DNA of 64,000 nucleotides from Fuscovulum sp. (GTDB lineage: Bacteria; Pseudomonadota; Alphaproteobacteria; Rhodobacterales; Rhodobacteraceae): positions 2,438,501 to 2,502,500 of the forward strand of contig CP136571.1 of the NCBI GenBank assembly GCA_035192965.1, given 5' to 3'. Position 1 is the stretch's first letter; each line of letters begins with the position of its first letter. This document shows, one piece after another, positions 45,046-54,306 of this stretch. Position numbers and translations under genes: made by a program. The notes beneath the pieces were generated by a model. It searched no databases. It was not told where the DNA came from and saw only the letters and a program-made list of their open reading frames with translations.

Positions 45046-45252
45046 TTACGCCGCGTCCTCGTCCAGATCGACTTCTTTGACGGATGCCACGACTTCGCGG
45101 GCGTCGTAATGGCCGCAGGCGCTGCACACGTGGTGCGGGCGCTTCAGCTCGCCACAGTTGGAGCATTCCTGCGGATTGCCGGCAACAAGGGCGTCATGTG
45201 CGCGGCGCATGTTGCGCTTTGAACGGGTGACTCGGTTCTGCGGGACAGCCAT
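45046..45252 (-). CDS. rpmF: 50S ribosomal protein L32
   Basis: 68 residues starting [20 protein letters not shown], with the C-terminal zinc ribbon [18 protein letters not shown]. The two CxxC pairs are retained, so it is the zinc-binding form. It precedes plsX and follows DUF177, the usual bacterial order. Confidence 0.97.
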   Translation of the reverse strand: MAVPQNRVTRSKRNMRRAHDALVAGNPQECSNCGELKRPHHVCSACGHYDAREVVASVKEVDLDEDAA

Positions 45253-45412
45253 GTCTCGACCTCGGGTAGTGGGGACATGCCCCTGATTTCGCTTTGCGAT
45301 CAGCGGTTTGCCCGCCTATCGTGCGAGCCCGTACCAGCCATCGAATGAGGCGCGGAAAATACCCGGATTTGGTGCGGGCGCAAGCCCCTTTCTTGCGCTT
45401 CGGTGCTGGGGC

Positions 45413-46003
45413 CTATTCCTTGCTTTCCGGCCCCTCATCGGATGCGGCAAGGCGGTCGCGAAGGGCGGCAAGACCGGCAAAGGGTTTCAGGTCGGCCTCG
45501 CGCAGCGGTTCGCTTCCGGGCGGGGCGAAAACCGCCTCTCCCAAAGCCACATCTGGCGCGCGAGGATAGAGTGGTAGGGCAAGCGCCAGCGCTTCGATTG
45601 CCACAGCGCCAAGGTCGATCACTTCGGGCAGCGGTTCTTGCGTGTCATCCTCGGGCATCTCTACCTCATCACCTTCGGGTTCTTGCCAGCTGGACAGATA
45701 GCTGCGGCGGACGGTGTCGGTGATCGTGGCCGGAACCGGGGCGAGTGTTACAGAGCAGGGCTGCACGACAGAGGCGGTCAATTCAGCCTCCAGCACATAA
45801 TCGTTGCGACCCGAAGGGCGGAGTTCGCCGCGAAAGCGGAAGGCAGGCAGATCAAGCAGATCAAGGGCTGCCGCCATAGCCGCGCGGGTGGGTGCATCGG
45901 GGCGCAGGTCGAACCGCGTGGGCTTGCGTGGGGACAGGGCTCCTGTGCGCAGCGGGTGGTGCAGGGCGGGTGCTGCCGGATCATGGGGTGGTGTTTCGGT
46001 CAT
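45413..46003 (-). CDS. DUF177 (YceD) family protein
   Basis: 196 residues from ATG 46003. The central part LEAELTASVVQPCSVTLAPV with the conserved Cys is typical of YceD/DUF177, encoded upstream of rpmF in most bacteria and linked to 23S rRNA accumulation in E. coli. A longer open frame reaches 46327 but the extension overlaps bamE on the other strand and is not similar to the family. The acidic C-terminal tail ends SDEGPESKE. Confidence 0.9.
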   Translation of the reverse strand: MTETPPHDPAAPALHHPLRTGALSPRKPTRFDLRPDAPTRAAMAAALDLLDLPAFRFRGELRPSGRNDYVLEAELTASVVQPCSVTLAPVPATITDTVRRSYLSSWQEPEGDEVEMPEDDTQEPLPEVIDLGAVAIEALALALPLYPRAPDVALGEAVFAPPGSEPLREADLKPFAGLAALRDRLAASDEGPESKE

Positions 46004-46229
46004 CTGGCACGGCTCCGGTCGGCGTTTGGGGGTGTCTTTGCCGCATGTTCCTGCCCGGTCCGGCCTGGTCGGGGCTGTTCCATTCTTGAACAGTGGCCCG
46101 TCCTTCTGTAAGCCGGAACAAAAGCGCCGCATGCGACCGTTACTTTTTGCAATACGTGTTGTGCTGTAGCATGACAAGGCAACCAAGTTCGATGATCGGT
46201 TCGCGCGGCAGAGGCAGGTAGGGAACGGA

Positions 46230-46712
46230 ATGAGTTTCTTCGGCAAAATGGCGGCCTCGGCGGGTGTGGGCAGAGGAATCCGGTTGGGTCTGATTGGCGC
46301 GGTCCTGCTTATTGCGGCCTGTTCCACGGTCTATCGCAACCATGGCTATGTGCCGACCGACGACGAGTTGGCGCTGGTCGAGGTGGGCGTGGACACGCGC
46401 GAAACCGTTAGCGAAAAGATCGGGCGACCCACGGCTTCGGGTCTGCTGAACGATCTGGGCTGGTTCTATGTGCAAAGCCGCTGGGCCTATCGCGGGGCTT
46501 TCGAGCCGAAAGAGATCGAACGTCAGGTCGTGTCGATCACCTTTACCGAGGCGGGACGGGTTCAGAACATCGAACGCTTCGGGTTGGAGCGGGGCAAGGT
46601 CGTGCCACTTTCGCGGCGCGTGACGGAAACCAGCGTGAAGGGTCTGAGCGTGATCCAGCAACTGCTTGGCAGTTTCGGACGCATCGGGCCGGGCATCGTC
46701 ACCGGGGAGTGA
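46230..46712 (+). CDS. bamE: Outer membrane protein assembly factor BamE-like lipoprotein
   Basis: 160 residues. The signal peptide ends in a lipobox LLIAAC (Cys31), so the mature protein is a lipoprotein. The fold core LALVEVGVDTRETVSEKIGR with PTASGLL and GWFYVQSRWAYRG matches BamE/SmpA (residues ~45-110). It belongs to the Bam complex that inserts beta-barrel proteins. Transcribed divergently from DUF177; a terminator follows. Confidence 0.92.
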   Translation: MSFFGKMAASAGVGRGIRLGLIGAVLLIAACSTVYRNHGYVPTDDELALVEVGVDTRETVSEKIGRPTASGLLNDLGWFYVQSRWAYRGAFEPKEIERQVVSITFTEAGRVQNIERFGLERGKVVPLSRRVTETSVKGLSVIQQLLGSFGRIGPGIVTGE

Positions 46713-46747
46713 TCGAGCGGTAGACGCTGTTCGGCGGAGTGATTTCA

Positions 46748-46774
46748 GGGGCGCAACACAGCTGCGCCCCTTTT
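46748..46774 (+). terminator. Terminator after bamE
   Basis: A perfect 8-bp stem GGGGCGCA / TGCGCCCC with a 7-base loop (46748-46770) is followed by TTTT. It lies 36 bp past the bamE stop. A 12-bp palindrome ACGATTAATCGT (46793-46804) follows but has no clear role. Confidence 0.82.
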
Positions 46775-46808
46775 CCGTTTGACGAGAACTTTACGATTAA
46801 TCGTTTCT

Positions 46809-47201
46809 TTACGATTCCGCCTCGAAGGTCAGCGCAACGCCATTGATGCAATAGCGCAGCCCCGTTGGCGCAGGGCCATCCGGGAAGACGTGGCCGAGAT
46901 GCGCCTCGCATCGGTTGCAATGCACCTCGGTCCGCCGCATCCACAGGGTGCGGTCTTCCTGCTCGCCAACCATTTCGGTATCGATGGGTTGCCAGAATGA
47001 GGGCCAGCCTGTGCCGCTGTCGAATTTTGTGCGCGCGTCGAAAAGGGGCGCGTCACAGCACACGCAGCGGAAGGTTCCCGCCGCCTTTGGAAAATCGTCA
47101 TGGGTGAAGGCGCGTTCCGTTGCATGCTTGCGTGTCACCCGATAGGCGAGGTCCGACAGTTGCGACCGCCATTCGGCATCCGATTTCACAACCTTGTCCA
47201 T
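46809..47201 (-). CDS. msrB: Peptide-methionine (R)-S-oxide reductase MsrB
   Basis: 130 residues. It repairs oxidised methionine. The zinc-binding pairs are Cys46/Cys49 and Cys95/Cys98; the resolving/catalytic cysteine is Cys118 in [11 protein letters not shown], and [11 protein letters not shown] is the family signature. Convergent with bamE and divergent from the olsB-like gene. Confidence 0.96.
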   Translation of the reverse strand: MDKVVKSDAEWRSQLSDLAYRVTRKHATERAFTHDDFPKAAGTFRCVCCDAPLFDARTKFDSGTGWPSFWQPIDTEMVGEQEDRTLWMRRTEVHCNRCEAHLGHVFPDGPAPTGLRYCINGVALTFEAES

Positions 47202-47295
47202 CTTTGGTCTTCCTTCTGTTTTGCGGGGCGTCGCAGCAAGCGTGGGGGGCTTGCGTCCCGCTTTCGGCTGGCCTCATATCTAGTTCGCCGCAGGT

Positions 47296-48066
47296 GTGAC
47301 GCCAAGCGGCAAGGAGCCTGCACCCGTGTTGCCGTTCTGCAAGGGCCGTTTTCGCGCCCGCTTGGCCGAGTCCCTGGAAGATATACGCGCCGCGCAGCGG
47401 TTGCGTTACATGGCATTCCGCGCAGGACGTGTATCGGAGGCGGGCGAGGGGCTGGACAGCGATGCCTTTGACGAACGGTGCCAGCATCTTCTGATCGAAA
47501 CAATAACGGGGGGCGCGGTTGTGGGAACCTGCCGCCTGATGCTGATCCGGCAGGCCGGGATGCTGCAGAATTGCTATTCCGCGCAGTTCTACGATCTGGC
47601 GCCCTTGGCCCGATGCCGGACCCCGATGCTGGAGATCGGGCGATTCTGCCTTTCACCTGCCGCGGGCGACGCGGATGCGCTGCGCGTGGCTTGGGCCGCG
47701 CTGACGCGGATTGTGGATGCCGAGGCGGTAACGGTGATGTTCGGCTGTTCATCCTTTGATGGCGTCGGGGCGGAACCGCATCGGGATGCCTTGGCCCTGC
47801 TGGCGGCGGGGCATATCGGCCCGGCTGACCAGCGGCCCGGACGCAAGGCTGTGGATACGGTGGCATTGGCGCCTGCGCCGCATAATCCGAAGCAGGCGCT
47901 GGGGCAGATGCCGCCGCTGCTGCGCAGCTATCTGGCGATGGGGGGGTGGGTCAGCGATCACGCGGTGCTGGACCGCGATCTGGATACGCTGCATGTGTTC
48001 ACCGCTGTAGAAATCGGGGCGATTCCCCCGGTTCGGGCGCGGCTTTTGCGGCTTGATGCGCGCTGA
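47296..48066 (+). CDS. olsB: OlsB-like ornithine-ACP N-acyltransferase
   Basis: 256 residues, GTG start. The core RFRARLAESLEDIRAAQRLR with YMAFRAG, and LEIGRFCLSPAAGDADALRV with FGCSSFDGVG, match the hemolysin/OlsB acyltransferase family, which N-acylates ornithine from acyl-ACP in ornithine-lipid synthesis. The start codon is uncertain; an in-frame GTG 33 bp further in is an alternative. The partner gene olsA is not adjacent. The downstream gene is uup-like. Confidence 0.85.
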   Translation: MTPSGKEPAPVLPFCKGRFRARLAESLEDIRAAQRLRYMAFRAGRVSEAGEGLDSDAFDERCQHLLIETITGGAVVGTCRLMLIRQAGMLQNCYSAQFYDLAPLARCRTPMLEIGRFCLSPAAGDADALRVAWAALTRIVDAEAVTVMFGCSSFDGVGAEPHRDALALLAAGHIGPADQRPGRKAVDTVALAPAPHNPKQALGQMPPLLRSYLAMGGWVSDHAVLDRDLDTLHVFTAVEIGAIPPVRARLLRLDAR

Positions 48067-48108
48067 GAGGCGTTGACGCCGCGCATCGGCCCGCATACCT
48101 GACCCGCC

Positions 48109-49911
48109 ATGGCACGCGCACCCCTTCTCCAGCTTTCGTCGATTTCCCTGACTTTCGGGGGCAACCCTGTGTTTGACGGGCTTGATATGGTCGTTCAACC
48201 GGGGGACCGGGTGGCCCTAGTCGGGCGGAACGGTTCGGGGAAATCCACCCTGATGAAGGTCATGGCCGGACTGGTGGAGCCGGATCAGGGTAACCGTGTG
48301 ATTCCGCCGGGTGTGACGGTCGGCTACATGGAGCAGGACCCCGATCTTTCGGGCTTTGCCACGCTGGGAGATTACGCGGCGAGCGGGTTGGCCGATTCCG
48401 AGACTTATCGAGTCGAGATGGTAGCCGAAGGGTTGAAGTTCCGCCCTGAAACACCGGTGGCCACGGCTTCGGGCGGGGAACGGCGGCGCGCGGCGCTGGC
48501 CAAGTTGCTGGCCGAAGCGCCGGAATTGATGCTGCTGGACGAACCGACGAACCATCTGGACATTCAGGCCATCGAATGGCTGGAGGCGGAACTGTCCTCC
48601 ACCCGCGCGGCCTTTGTCCTGATCAGCCATGACCGCGCGTTCCTGAAGGCGCTGACACGGGCGACACTGTGGATCGACCGGGGCGAGGTGCGGCGGCGCG
48701 AGTCGGGCTTTGACGGGTTTGAAGAGTGGCGCGAAACCGTCTGGGCCGAAGAGGATGAGGCGCGCCACAAGCTGGAACGCAAGATCAAGGCCGAAGGGAA
48801 ATGGGCGGTTGAAGGCATCAGCGCCCGGCGCAAGCGTAATCAGGGGCGCGTGCGCGCCCTGGCGGCGTTGCGGGAGGAACGGTCTTCGATGATCCGTCGA
48901 CAGGGCACTGCGGCGATGGAACTGGAAAGCGGCCCCGTCAGCGGCAAGCGCGTGATCGAGGCGAAGGGGCTGGAGAAAGCCTTTGGCGATAAGCAGATCG
49001 TGACCGGATTCGATCTGCGGGTGCTGCGCGGCGACCGTGTGGCCTTTGTCGGCCCCAATGGTGTGGGCAAGACCACGGTTCTGAAGATGCTGGTGGGCGA
49101 AGTGGCCCCGGATGCAGGGACGGTGACGCTGGGCACCAATCTGGAGATCGCGGTCTTTGACCAGACCCGTGCGCAGCTGGACCCGAATGCCACCCTTTGG
49201 GACAATCTGACCGGCGATCCCTTGATGCGGGTGTCGGGGGCGGCGGATCAGGTGATGGTACGTGGCGTGCCACGGCATGTGGTGGCCTATCTGAAGGATT
49301 TCCTGTTCGACGAACGGCAGGCGCGTGCGCCGGTGAAAAGCCTGTCTGGGGGAGAAAAGGCGCGGTTGCTGCTGGCCAAGCTGATGGCAAAGCCGTCGAA
49401 CCTGTTGATCCTGGACGAACCAACCAACGATCTGGACATCGAGACGCTGGACCTGCTGCAAGAGGTTCTGGGCGATTATGACGGCACGGTTCTGCTGGTA
49501 AGCCATGACCGCGATTTCATCGACCGCGTGGCGACGGCGACAGTGGCGATGGATGGCACGGGGACAGCGGTGGTCTATCCTGGCGGCTGGTCGGACTATG
49601 CCGCGCAGCGACCTGTCCGCCCGGAGGAGGGTTCGCGCGCCATGAAGGCCGAGGCGGCAAAGGTGGTTGTGAAGCCCGCTGCCAAGGCCGAAGGGCTGAG
49701 TTTTCCGGAGCGGAAACGGCTGGAAGTTTTGCCGGGGATCATTGCGCGGCTGGAGGCAGAAATTGCCAAATTGGGAGAGTTGCTTGCCGACGCGGACCTG
49801 TTCACGCGCGAGCCGGTGAAGTTCCGCAAGGCCACCGATGCGCTTGTGGAACGGCAGGGTGCGCTGGCGGCGGCGGAAGAGGAATGGCTGGCCTTGGAAG
49901 AGCGCGCCTGA
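48109..49911 (+). CDS. uup: ABC-F family ATPase (Uup-type)
   Basis: 600 residues with two ABC modules and no membrane part. Walker A motifs are GRNGSGKST (about residues 39-47) and GPNGVGKTT, signature motifs SGGERRRAAL and LSGGEKARLLLA, and Walker B motifs LLLDEPTNHLD-like (LMLLDEPTNHLD) and LLILDEPTNDLD. The interdomain linker is arginine/lysine-rich (KLERKIKAEGKWAVEGISAR). The C-terminal coiled coil (ERKRLEVLPGIIARLEAEI) is the Uup feature. ABC-F proteins act on ribosomes or DNA repair; exact role unknown. Confidence 0.93.
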   Translation: MARAPLLQLSSISLTFGGNPVFDGLDMVVQPGDRVALVGRNGSGKSTLMKVMAGLVEPDQGNRVIPPGVTVGYMEQDPDLSGFATLGDYAASGLADSETYRVEMVAEGLKFRPETPVATASGGERRRAALAKLLAEAPELMLLDEPTNHLDIQAIEWLEAELSSTRAAFVLISHDRAFLKALTRATLWIDRGEVRRRESGFDGFEEWRETVWAEEDEARHKLERKIKAEGKWAVEGISARRKRNQGRVRALAALREERSSMIRRQGTAAMELESGPVSGKRVIEAKGLEKAFGDKQIVTGFDLRVLRGDRVAFVGPNGVGKTTVLKMLVGEVAPDAGTVTLGTNLEIAVFDQTRAQLDPNATLWDNLTGDPLMRVSGAADQVMVRGVPRHVVAYLKDFLFDERQARAPVKSLSGGEKARLLLAKLMAKPSNLLILDEPTNDLDIETLDLLQEVLGDYDGTVLLVSHDRDFIDRVATATVAMDGTGTAVVYPGGWSDYAAQRPVRPEEGSRAMKAEAAKVVVKPAAKAEGLSFPERKRLEVLPGIIARLEAEIAKLGELLADADLFTREPVKFRKATDALVERQGALAAAEEEWLALEERA

Positions 49912-50161
49912 GGGACAGGGTAACGCAGGGCGCAGGATCCGGTTCCCCACATTTGGCGAATTATCACGTGATTTTGAGGGGATAGGCGATAACTGGCCGA
50001 AGCGCCCAGTGGCGCGCGCCAAATCCCGCCGCTTGCATTCACCTTTGTTCACCTCCCCGTCATCATGACTTGCTCTGACCTGCCATCGGGCGCAGGTGTA
50101 CCTCACGAGACGACCGCCGGAGTACTGGACGGTCGCAGTTCAAAGGCACAGGAGACAGACA

Positions 50162-50758
50162 ATGAAATTCATTTCAGCAACGGCGGCGCTGGCCGCAGTG
50201 GCGGCATTTGGCGCGATGCCCGCGCTGGCTGGCGGCCCGACCGAAGTTTACAACGAACCGGCGGTCGCCCCGGCACCGATGGTTGTTGCCGCACCCAGCG
50301 CGGATTGGAGCGGGCTGTATGTTGGTGGTCAGCTTGGCTATGGCGATGTGGGCTCTTCGTCCGCGACGCTGGATGGCAGCGGCTTCACGACGGGCCTGAT
50401 CGCCGGTTACCGCGCCGATATGGGCCAGTTCGTGGCCGGTATCGAAGGCAACTATGATTGGACCGATATCGATCTGGGTGGCGGTGCTGCGACGTTGGAC
50501 AATGTCGCCCGCCTGAAGCTGATCGGTGGCTATGACATGGGCCCGGCGCTGCTGTACGGTACGGTTGCAGCCGTGCGGGCCGAAACCTCAATCGGCAGCG
50601 ACAACGGCTATGCGTTGGGTGTGGGCATGGACTATGCCCTGACCGAGCGCATGACGGTGGGTGCGGAACTGTTGGAGCACCGCTTTGACAACTTCAACGG
50701 GTCGGGCGTCGATCTGGACGCGACCACGTTCAACACGCGTGTCGGATTCCGTTTCTGA
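50162..50758 (+). CDS. Outer membrane beta-barrel protein
   Basis: 198 residues. The signal peptide (MKFISATAALAAVAAFGAMP, cut near ALAG) is followed by a short proline-rich region and then alternating aromatic beta-strands (WSGLYVGGQLGYGDVG, FVAGIEGNYDWTDIDLG, YALGVGMDYALTERM) ending in a C-terminal aromatic, GFRF, as in outer membrane proteins. Similar to the 8-stranded Omp25/Omp31-like proteins. Longer upstream frames lack similarity; AGGAGACAGAC precedes the ATG. A 250-bp upstream gap holds a 10-bp palindrome ATCACGTGAT (49963-49972) and no ORF. Confidence 0.88.
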   Translation: MKFISATAALAAVAAFGAMPALAGGPTEVYNEPAVAPAPMVVAAPSADWSGLYVGGQLGYGDVGSSSATLDGSGFTTGLIAGYRADMGQFVAGIEGNYDWTDIDLGGGAATLDNVARLKLIGGYDMGPALLYGTVAAVRAETSIGSDNGYALGVGMDYALTERMTVGAELLEHRFDNFNGSGVDLDATTFNTRVGFRF

Positions 50759-50808
50759 TCGGAAATCATAAGGTTACGGTTTCTTAACGAAATCGGATCT
50801 GAAACAGG

Positions 50809-50840
50809 CGGGCGGTCCTTCGGGGCCGCCCGTTTTGTTT
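50809..50840 (+). terminator. Terminator after the beta-barrel gene
   Basis: CGGGCGGTCC-TTCG-GGGCCGCCCG forms a 10-bp stem with one T-G wobble and a TTCG tetraloop, followed by TTTTGTTT. It lies 51 bp after the beta-barrel gene stop and abuts the convergent PLP-decarboxylase gene. Confidence 0.88.
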
Positions 50841-52218
50841 AGATCAGCTCTTCCACGACCTGCGGGATGGTCATCACGTCAGCCTCGGTGCAATCGAACT
50901 GACCCACCTGCACGCGGATGACATAGCGCCCGGCGTGGCGGGTCTGGGTGAGGTAAATGCGGCCATCATCATTAATCCGGGACAGAAGGGATTCGGTTTC
51001 GGCATCGGTTCCGAGGGCAAACGTGAAGAGCGACAGCGAGGGTTCGGTGGTGATCGTCACGCCGGGCAACCGCGCCAGCGCATCGCGGGCCTGACGCGCC
51101 CAGAGCACATGGTTGCGGATCCGGCTGCGCAAGCCCGACAGACCATAGGCGCGAAGGGTGAACCAAAGTTTAAGGGCCCGAAAGCGGCGGCCCAGCGGGA
51201 CAGTCCATTCGTTGAAATTGGTGATTTCTTCGCGCCCGGCGGTTTCCAGATAGGTGGGGCGCAGGCCGAGCGTGCGGACCTGTGGGCCGGGATCGGCGAG
51301 GAACTGGACCGCGCAATCGAACTGTGCGCCGAGCCATTTATGCGGGTTGAACACGATGCTGTCGGCCCCGTCGATGCCCAGCCACAAGTCACGGAATTCC
51401 GGGCAGATCATGGCCGATCCGGCCCAGGCGGCATCGACATGGACGGGCAGGCCTGCGGCACGGGCCACGCTGATGCAATCGGCGATGCGGTCGAAGGCCC
51501 CGACAGAGGTGCCGCCCGCGCAGAGGATCACGCCTGCGGGCAGAAATCCTGCCGCGCGGTCCGCGGCGATAGCCCCGGCCAGAGCCCCCGGTTTCATGGA
51601 AAGCGTTGCATCCGTTGGGATTTTTACAAGGTTTTCCTGCCCGATCCCGGCGATGCGGGCGGCCTTGTCGACCGAGGAATGTGTCTCGGCGCTTGCGTAA
51701 AGCCGCAGGCGGGGCTGGGCGGACAGGCCCTGTTGCAGGCCCGCCCATCCCAACGCCTGTTCGCGCATGGTCAGCACCGCCGAGAGGGTGGCGGTGGTGG
51801 CGCTGTCGTGGATGGTGCCGGTGAACGTGTCGGGCAGGCCGAGGGAGTGGGCCAGCCAGCGGATCATCACCTGTTCCAGTTCCGTCACGGCGGGCGAGGT
51901 TTGCCACAGCATCCCCTGCGCCGCGATGGCGTTGGCCAGTTGTTCGGCCAGCATGGAGGCGGGGGAGGCGTTCGCCGGAAAATAGGCGAAGAAGCGGGGA
52001 TGCTGCCAATGCGTCAGTCCGCCGGGGATGATCCGGGCGAAGTCGGCAAAGATTTCCTCCATGTTTTCCGCATCTTCCGGCGGGGCAGGGGGTATCTGTG
52101 CCGCAGTCGCGCCGGGGGTGAGGGGGGCGCGAACCGGGCGGTCGCGCAGCGTGGCGTGATAGTCATGGGCCCAATCGGCGGCGCGTTTTGACCAATGACG
52201 CAGATCATCGTGATCCAT
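50839..52218 (-). CDS. PLP-dependent amino acid decarboxylase (group II, aromatic type)
   Basis: 459 residues from ATG 52218, with GGGGGGAAA before it. The PLP lysine is Lys294 in FNPHKWLGAQFDC, and His-Val-Asp-Ala-Ala-Trp (Asp262) is the phosphate-side pair. It resembles aromatic-L-amino-acid, tyrosine or tryptophan decarboxylases; the substrate cannot be decided. It lies alone on the minus strand. The 5' region carries the second copy of the CTGCAC element 102 bp before the start. Confidence 0.9.
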   Translation of the reverse strand: MDHDDLRHWSKRAADWAHDYHATLRDRPVRAPLTPGATAAQIPPAPPEDAENMEEIFADFARIIPGGLTHWQHPRFFAYFPANASPASMLAEQLANAIAAQGMLWQTSPAVTELEQVMIRWLAHSLGLPDTFTGTIHDSATTATLSAVLTMREQALGWAGLQQGLSAQPRLRLYASAETHSSVDKAARIAGIGQENLVKIPTDATLSMKPGALAGAIAADRAAGFLPAGVILCAGGTSVGAFDRIADCISVARAAGLPVHVDAAWAGSAMICPEFRDLWLGIDGADSIVFNPHKWLGAQFDCAVQFLADPGPQVRTLGLRPTYLETAGREEITNFNEWTVPLGRRFRALKLWFTLRAYGLSGLRSRIRNHVLWARQARDALARLPGVTITTEPSLSLFTFALGTDAETESLLSRINDDGRIYLTQTRHAGRYVIRVQVGQFDCTEADVMTIPQVVEELI

Positions 52219-52319
52219 GATTTCCCCCCTGTGCAGACGGGTGAATTGAACAGGCGGGGGGAAGGGCCGCAAGGGGCGGCGTTCTATGCGTTAAATCATC
52301 ACCTTAGGAGGATTTGGCG

Positions 52320-52369
52320 GTGCAGCGGCCGGTGCAGATGGCTGTGCAGACAGGCGTATGCACGCAGCG
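52320..52369 (-). repeat. 50-bp CTGCAC-unit element upstream of the PLP decarboxylase
   Basis: Reverse complement of this segment is 47/50 identical to 32200-32249. On the minus strand it points towards the decarboxylase gene, as the other copy points towards argC. A 13-bp piece of it (CCCGTCTGCACAG) recurs at 52229-52241, 11 bp before the decarboxylase start. A 34-codon minus-strand ORF (52299-52403) runs through it but has no visible ribosome binding site. The rest of the 410-bp gap 52219-52628 holds no convincing gene. Confidence 0.85.
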
Positions 52370-52628
52370 CACGGGCTTTGGCACGATTCTTAAGATTAAC
52401 CATCATGCGCGAATCGCGGTTTGCGCAGCCGAAAGTTGCGCTTGGCAGGCCAGCGGTTTGGTTGTAGCGGTGGGGTATGAGCATGAAGGGCATCATCGGC
52501 TGCTGCTGCATTACCCGCTGACCATTGGTCGCGCGGGCCTTCTTCTCGTTCCCATGAACAGACGAAGTTGATAGACCCGCGCCGGGAACGGCATGGCGGG
52601 CCTTTGGCCGAATTTCGGGATTTGGAAT

Positions 52629-54179
52629 ATGGTGACGATCCGGCTGCACAATACGAAGACGCGAGCGAAGGAGGTTTTCACCCCGATCGACGCGGACAAT
52701 GTGCGGCTTTATGTGTGCGGACCCACGGTTTATGACCGCGCGCATATCGGCAATGCGCGGCCTGTGGTCGTGTTCGACACGCTGTTTCGGTTGCTGCGCC
52801 ATGTCTATGGCGCGGGGCATGTGACCTATGTCCGCAACTTCACCGATGTGGATGACAAGATCAACGCGACCGCCCTGGCGCGGAAGGAAGCGGGGGCGTC
52901 CGGCACGCTGGAGGCGTTGATCGCCGAGCGGACGGAAGAGACGATCCGCTGGTACCACGAGGATATGGATGCGCTGGGGGCGCTGCGGCCTGCCATTCGG
53001 GGTGTGGTGTCAGAGCAGGCGGAGCCGCGCGCGACGGCCTATGTGGGCCAGATGATTGCGATGATCGGCACGCTGATCGAAAAGGGCCATGCCTATGCCA
53101 AGGACGGCCACGTTCTGTTTCGCGTGCGGTCCTATGCGGAATACGGGCGGCTGTCGGGGCGGGCAGTGGATGACATGATCGCGGGGGCGCGGGTGGAGGT
53201 GGCCCCGTTCAAGGAAGACCCGATGGATTTCGTGCTTTGGAAGCCGTCGGATGACAGTCTGCCGGGGTGGGAGAGCCCTTGGGGCAGGGGCAGACCCGGG
53301 TGGCATATCGAATGTTCGGCTATGTCCTTTGCCCTTCTGGGGGCATCGTTCGACATTCACGGTGGCGGGATCGACCTGCAATTTCCGCATCACGAGAATG
53401 AGGTGGCGCAAAGCTGCTGCGCCCATCCGGAGGCCGAGTTTGCGCGCGTCTGGATGCATAATGAGATGTTGCAGGTGGAAGGGAAGAAGATGTCCAAATC
53501 ACTGGGCAACTTCTTTACCGTGCGCGATCTGCTGGATCAGGGCTATCCGGGGGAAGTGATCCGCATGGTCTATCTTGGCACGCATTACGGACGTCCGATG
53601 GATTGGACGGCAGAGAAGGCGGAGAATGCCGCACGAACCTTGACAAAATGGAGAGGCTTTACCAAGGGCGTGCTGCCGTCTTCGCCATCGCCATCCGTCT
53701 TGGCCGCGCTTGCGGACGACCTCAATACTGCTGGAGTAATTGCGGAGCTTCATGCGCTTGCCGCGAGCGGTGACTTTCAGAGACTTAAGGCTTCGGCAAA
53801 CTTAATTGGTCTATTGGAAGATGGCATGGGGAAATGGTTCGACCTTCTGGGTCTAGTAGAGGGTGCCAATGATGCACTTCGAGAAGTTCTAAGGCGGCGA
53901 GCAACTGCGCGAGAAGAGCGCGATTTCAAGACAGCTGACCTTATTCGAAACGAGCTGAAGTCTTTTGGCGTGACGCTGACAGACCTGCCGGACGGGACTG
54001 TTAAACCAACGATGGCACTCGACAAAATAGTGTTTTATATCAGTGGTCTATCTGAGGACGACAAAAAGGAAATGCTTGGTGAAACCTTCAATGAGGGAGT
54101 AGACAGCATTGATGGAAACGCTGCAGCAAGCGCATACCTTCTCCATGTCGCAAAGATCGTCAAAGGAAAACTAGGATAA
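52629..54179 (+). CDS. cysS: Cysteinyl-tRNA synthetase with an extra C-terminal tail
   Basis: 516 residues from ATG 52629. The HIGH motif is in [11 protein letters not shown], the zinc Cys in YVCGPTVYD, and KMSKS in [14 protein letters not shown]. The C-terminal anticodon-binding part ends with [11 protein letters not shown], and then about 56 further residues (beginning [13 protein letters not shown]) that are not usual in the family. Base composition changes around 53640: 24 of 60 bases in 54001-54060 are G or C, against 38 of 60 in 54901-54960. The 3' third thus looks transferred or recombined. Confidence 0.93.
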   Translation: MVTIRLHNTKTRAKEVFTPIDADNVRLYVCGPTVYDRAHIGNARPVVVFDTLFRLLRHVYGAGHVTYVRNFTDVDDKINATALARKEAGASGTLEALIAERTEETIRWYHEDMDALGALRPAIRGVVSEQAEPRATAYVGQMIAMIGTLIEKGHAYAKDGHVLFRVRSYAEYGRLSGRAVDDMIAGARVEVAPFKEDPMDFVLWKPSDDSLPGWESPWGRGRPGWHIECSAMSFALLGASFDIHGGGIDLQFPHHENEVAQSCCAHPEAEFARVWMHNEMLQVEGKKMSKSLGNFFTVRDLLDQGYPGEVIRMVYLGTHYGRPMDWTAEKAENAARTLTKWRGFTKGVLPSSPSPSVLAALADDLNTAGVIAELHALAASGDFQRLKASANLIGLLEDGMGKWFDLLGLVEGANDALREVLRRRATAREERDFKTADLIRNELKSFGVTLTDLPDGTVKPTMALDKIVFYISGLSEDDKKEMLGETFNEGVDSIDGNAAASAYLLHVAKIVKGKLG

Positions 54180-54214
54180 TGTATTCTGGGAAAGCTCCTG
54201 AGACTACCTTGCAC

Positions 54215-54300
54215 GATTTTTTTGCGAAAAATCGGGGGGGCGCTGCCCCCTGCCGCCTTTGGCGGCTACCCCCGGGGTATTTGGGCCAAGATGAAGGGGC
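54215..54300 (+). repeat. REP-like intergenic repeat before cimA
   Basis: The segment contains CGATTTTT-N5-AAAAATCG, a GGGGG / CCCCC stem, GCCGCC-TTT-GGCGGC, and the sequence GGGTATTTGGGCCAAGATGA. The last 16 bases (GGGTATTTGGGCCAAG, 54275-54290) recur at 59565-59580. Such hairpin-rich blocks with this tail are common intergenic repeats in Rhodobacteraceae (from general knowledge). It fills the gap between cysS and cimA and may act as terminator for cysS. Confidence 0.6.
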
Positions 54301-54306
54301 GTGTTC

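Noticed and set aside
46793..46804. Palindrome ACGATTAATCGT after bamE
   Set aside because: Lies between convergent genes with no promoter nearby and no T run on either side, so neither operator nor terminator is supported.
49963..49972. Palindrome ATCACGTGAT upstream of the beta-barrel gene
   Set aside because: A single 10-bp palindrome with no second copy or nearby regulator; too weak to call an operator.
48217..50106. 629-codon open frame antisense to the uup-like gene
   Set aside because: Antisense shadow of a high-GC gene with obvious ABC motifs on the other strand; the translation has no known signature.
52314..52571. 85-codon plus-strand ORF upstream of cysS, with AGGAGG before it
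   Set aside because: The product is not similar to known proteins, it includes the repeat element, and the frame is not preserved in the other copy of the element.
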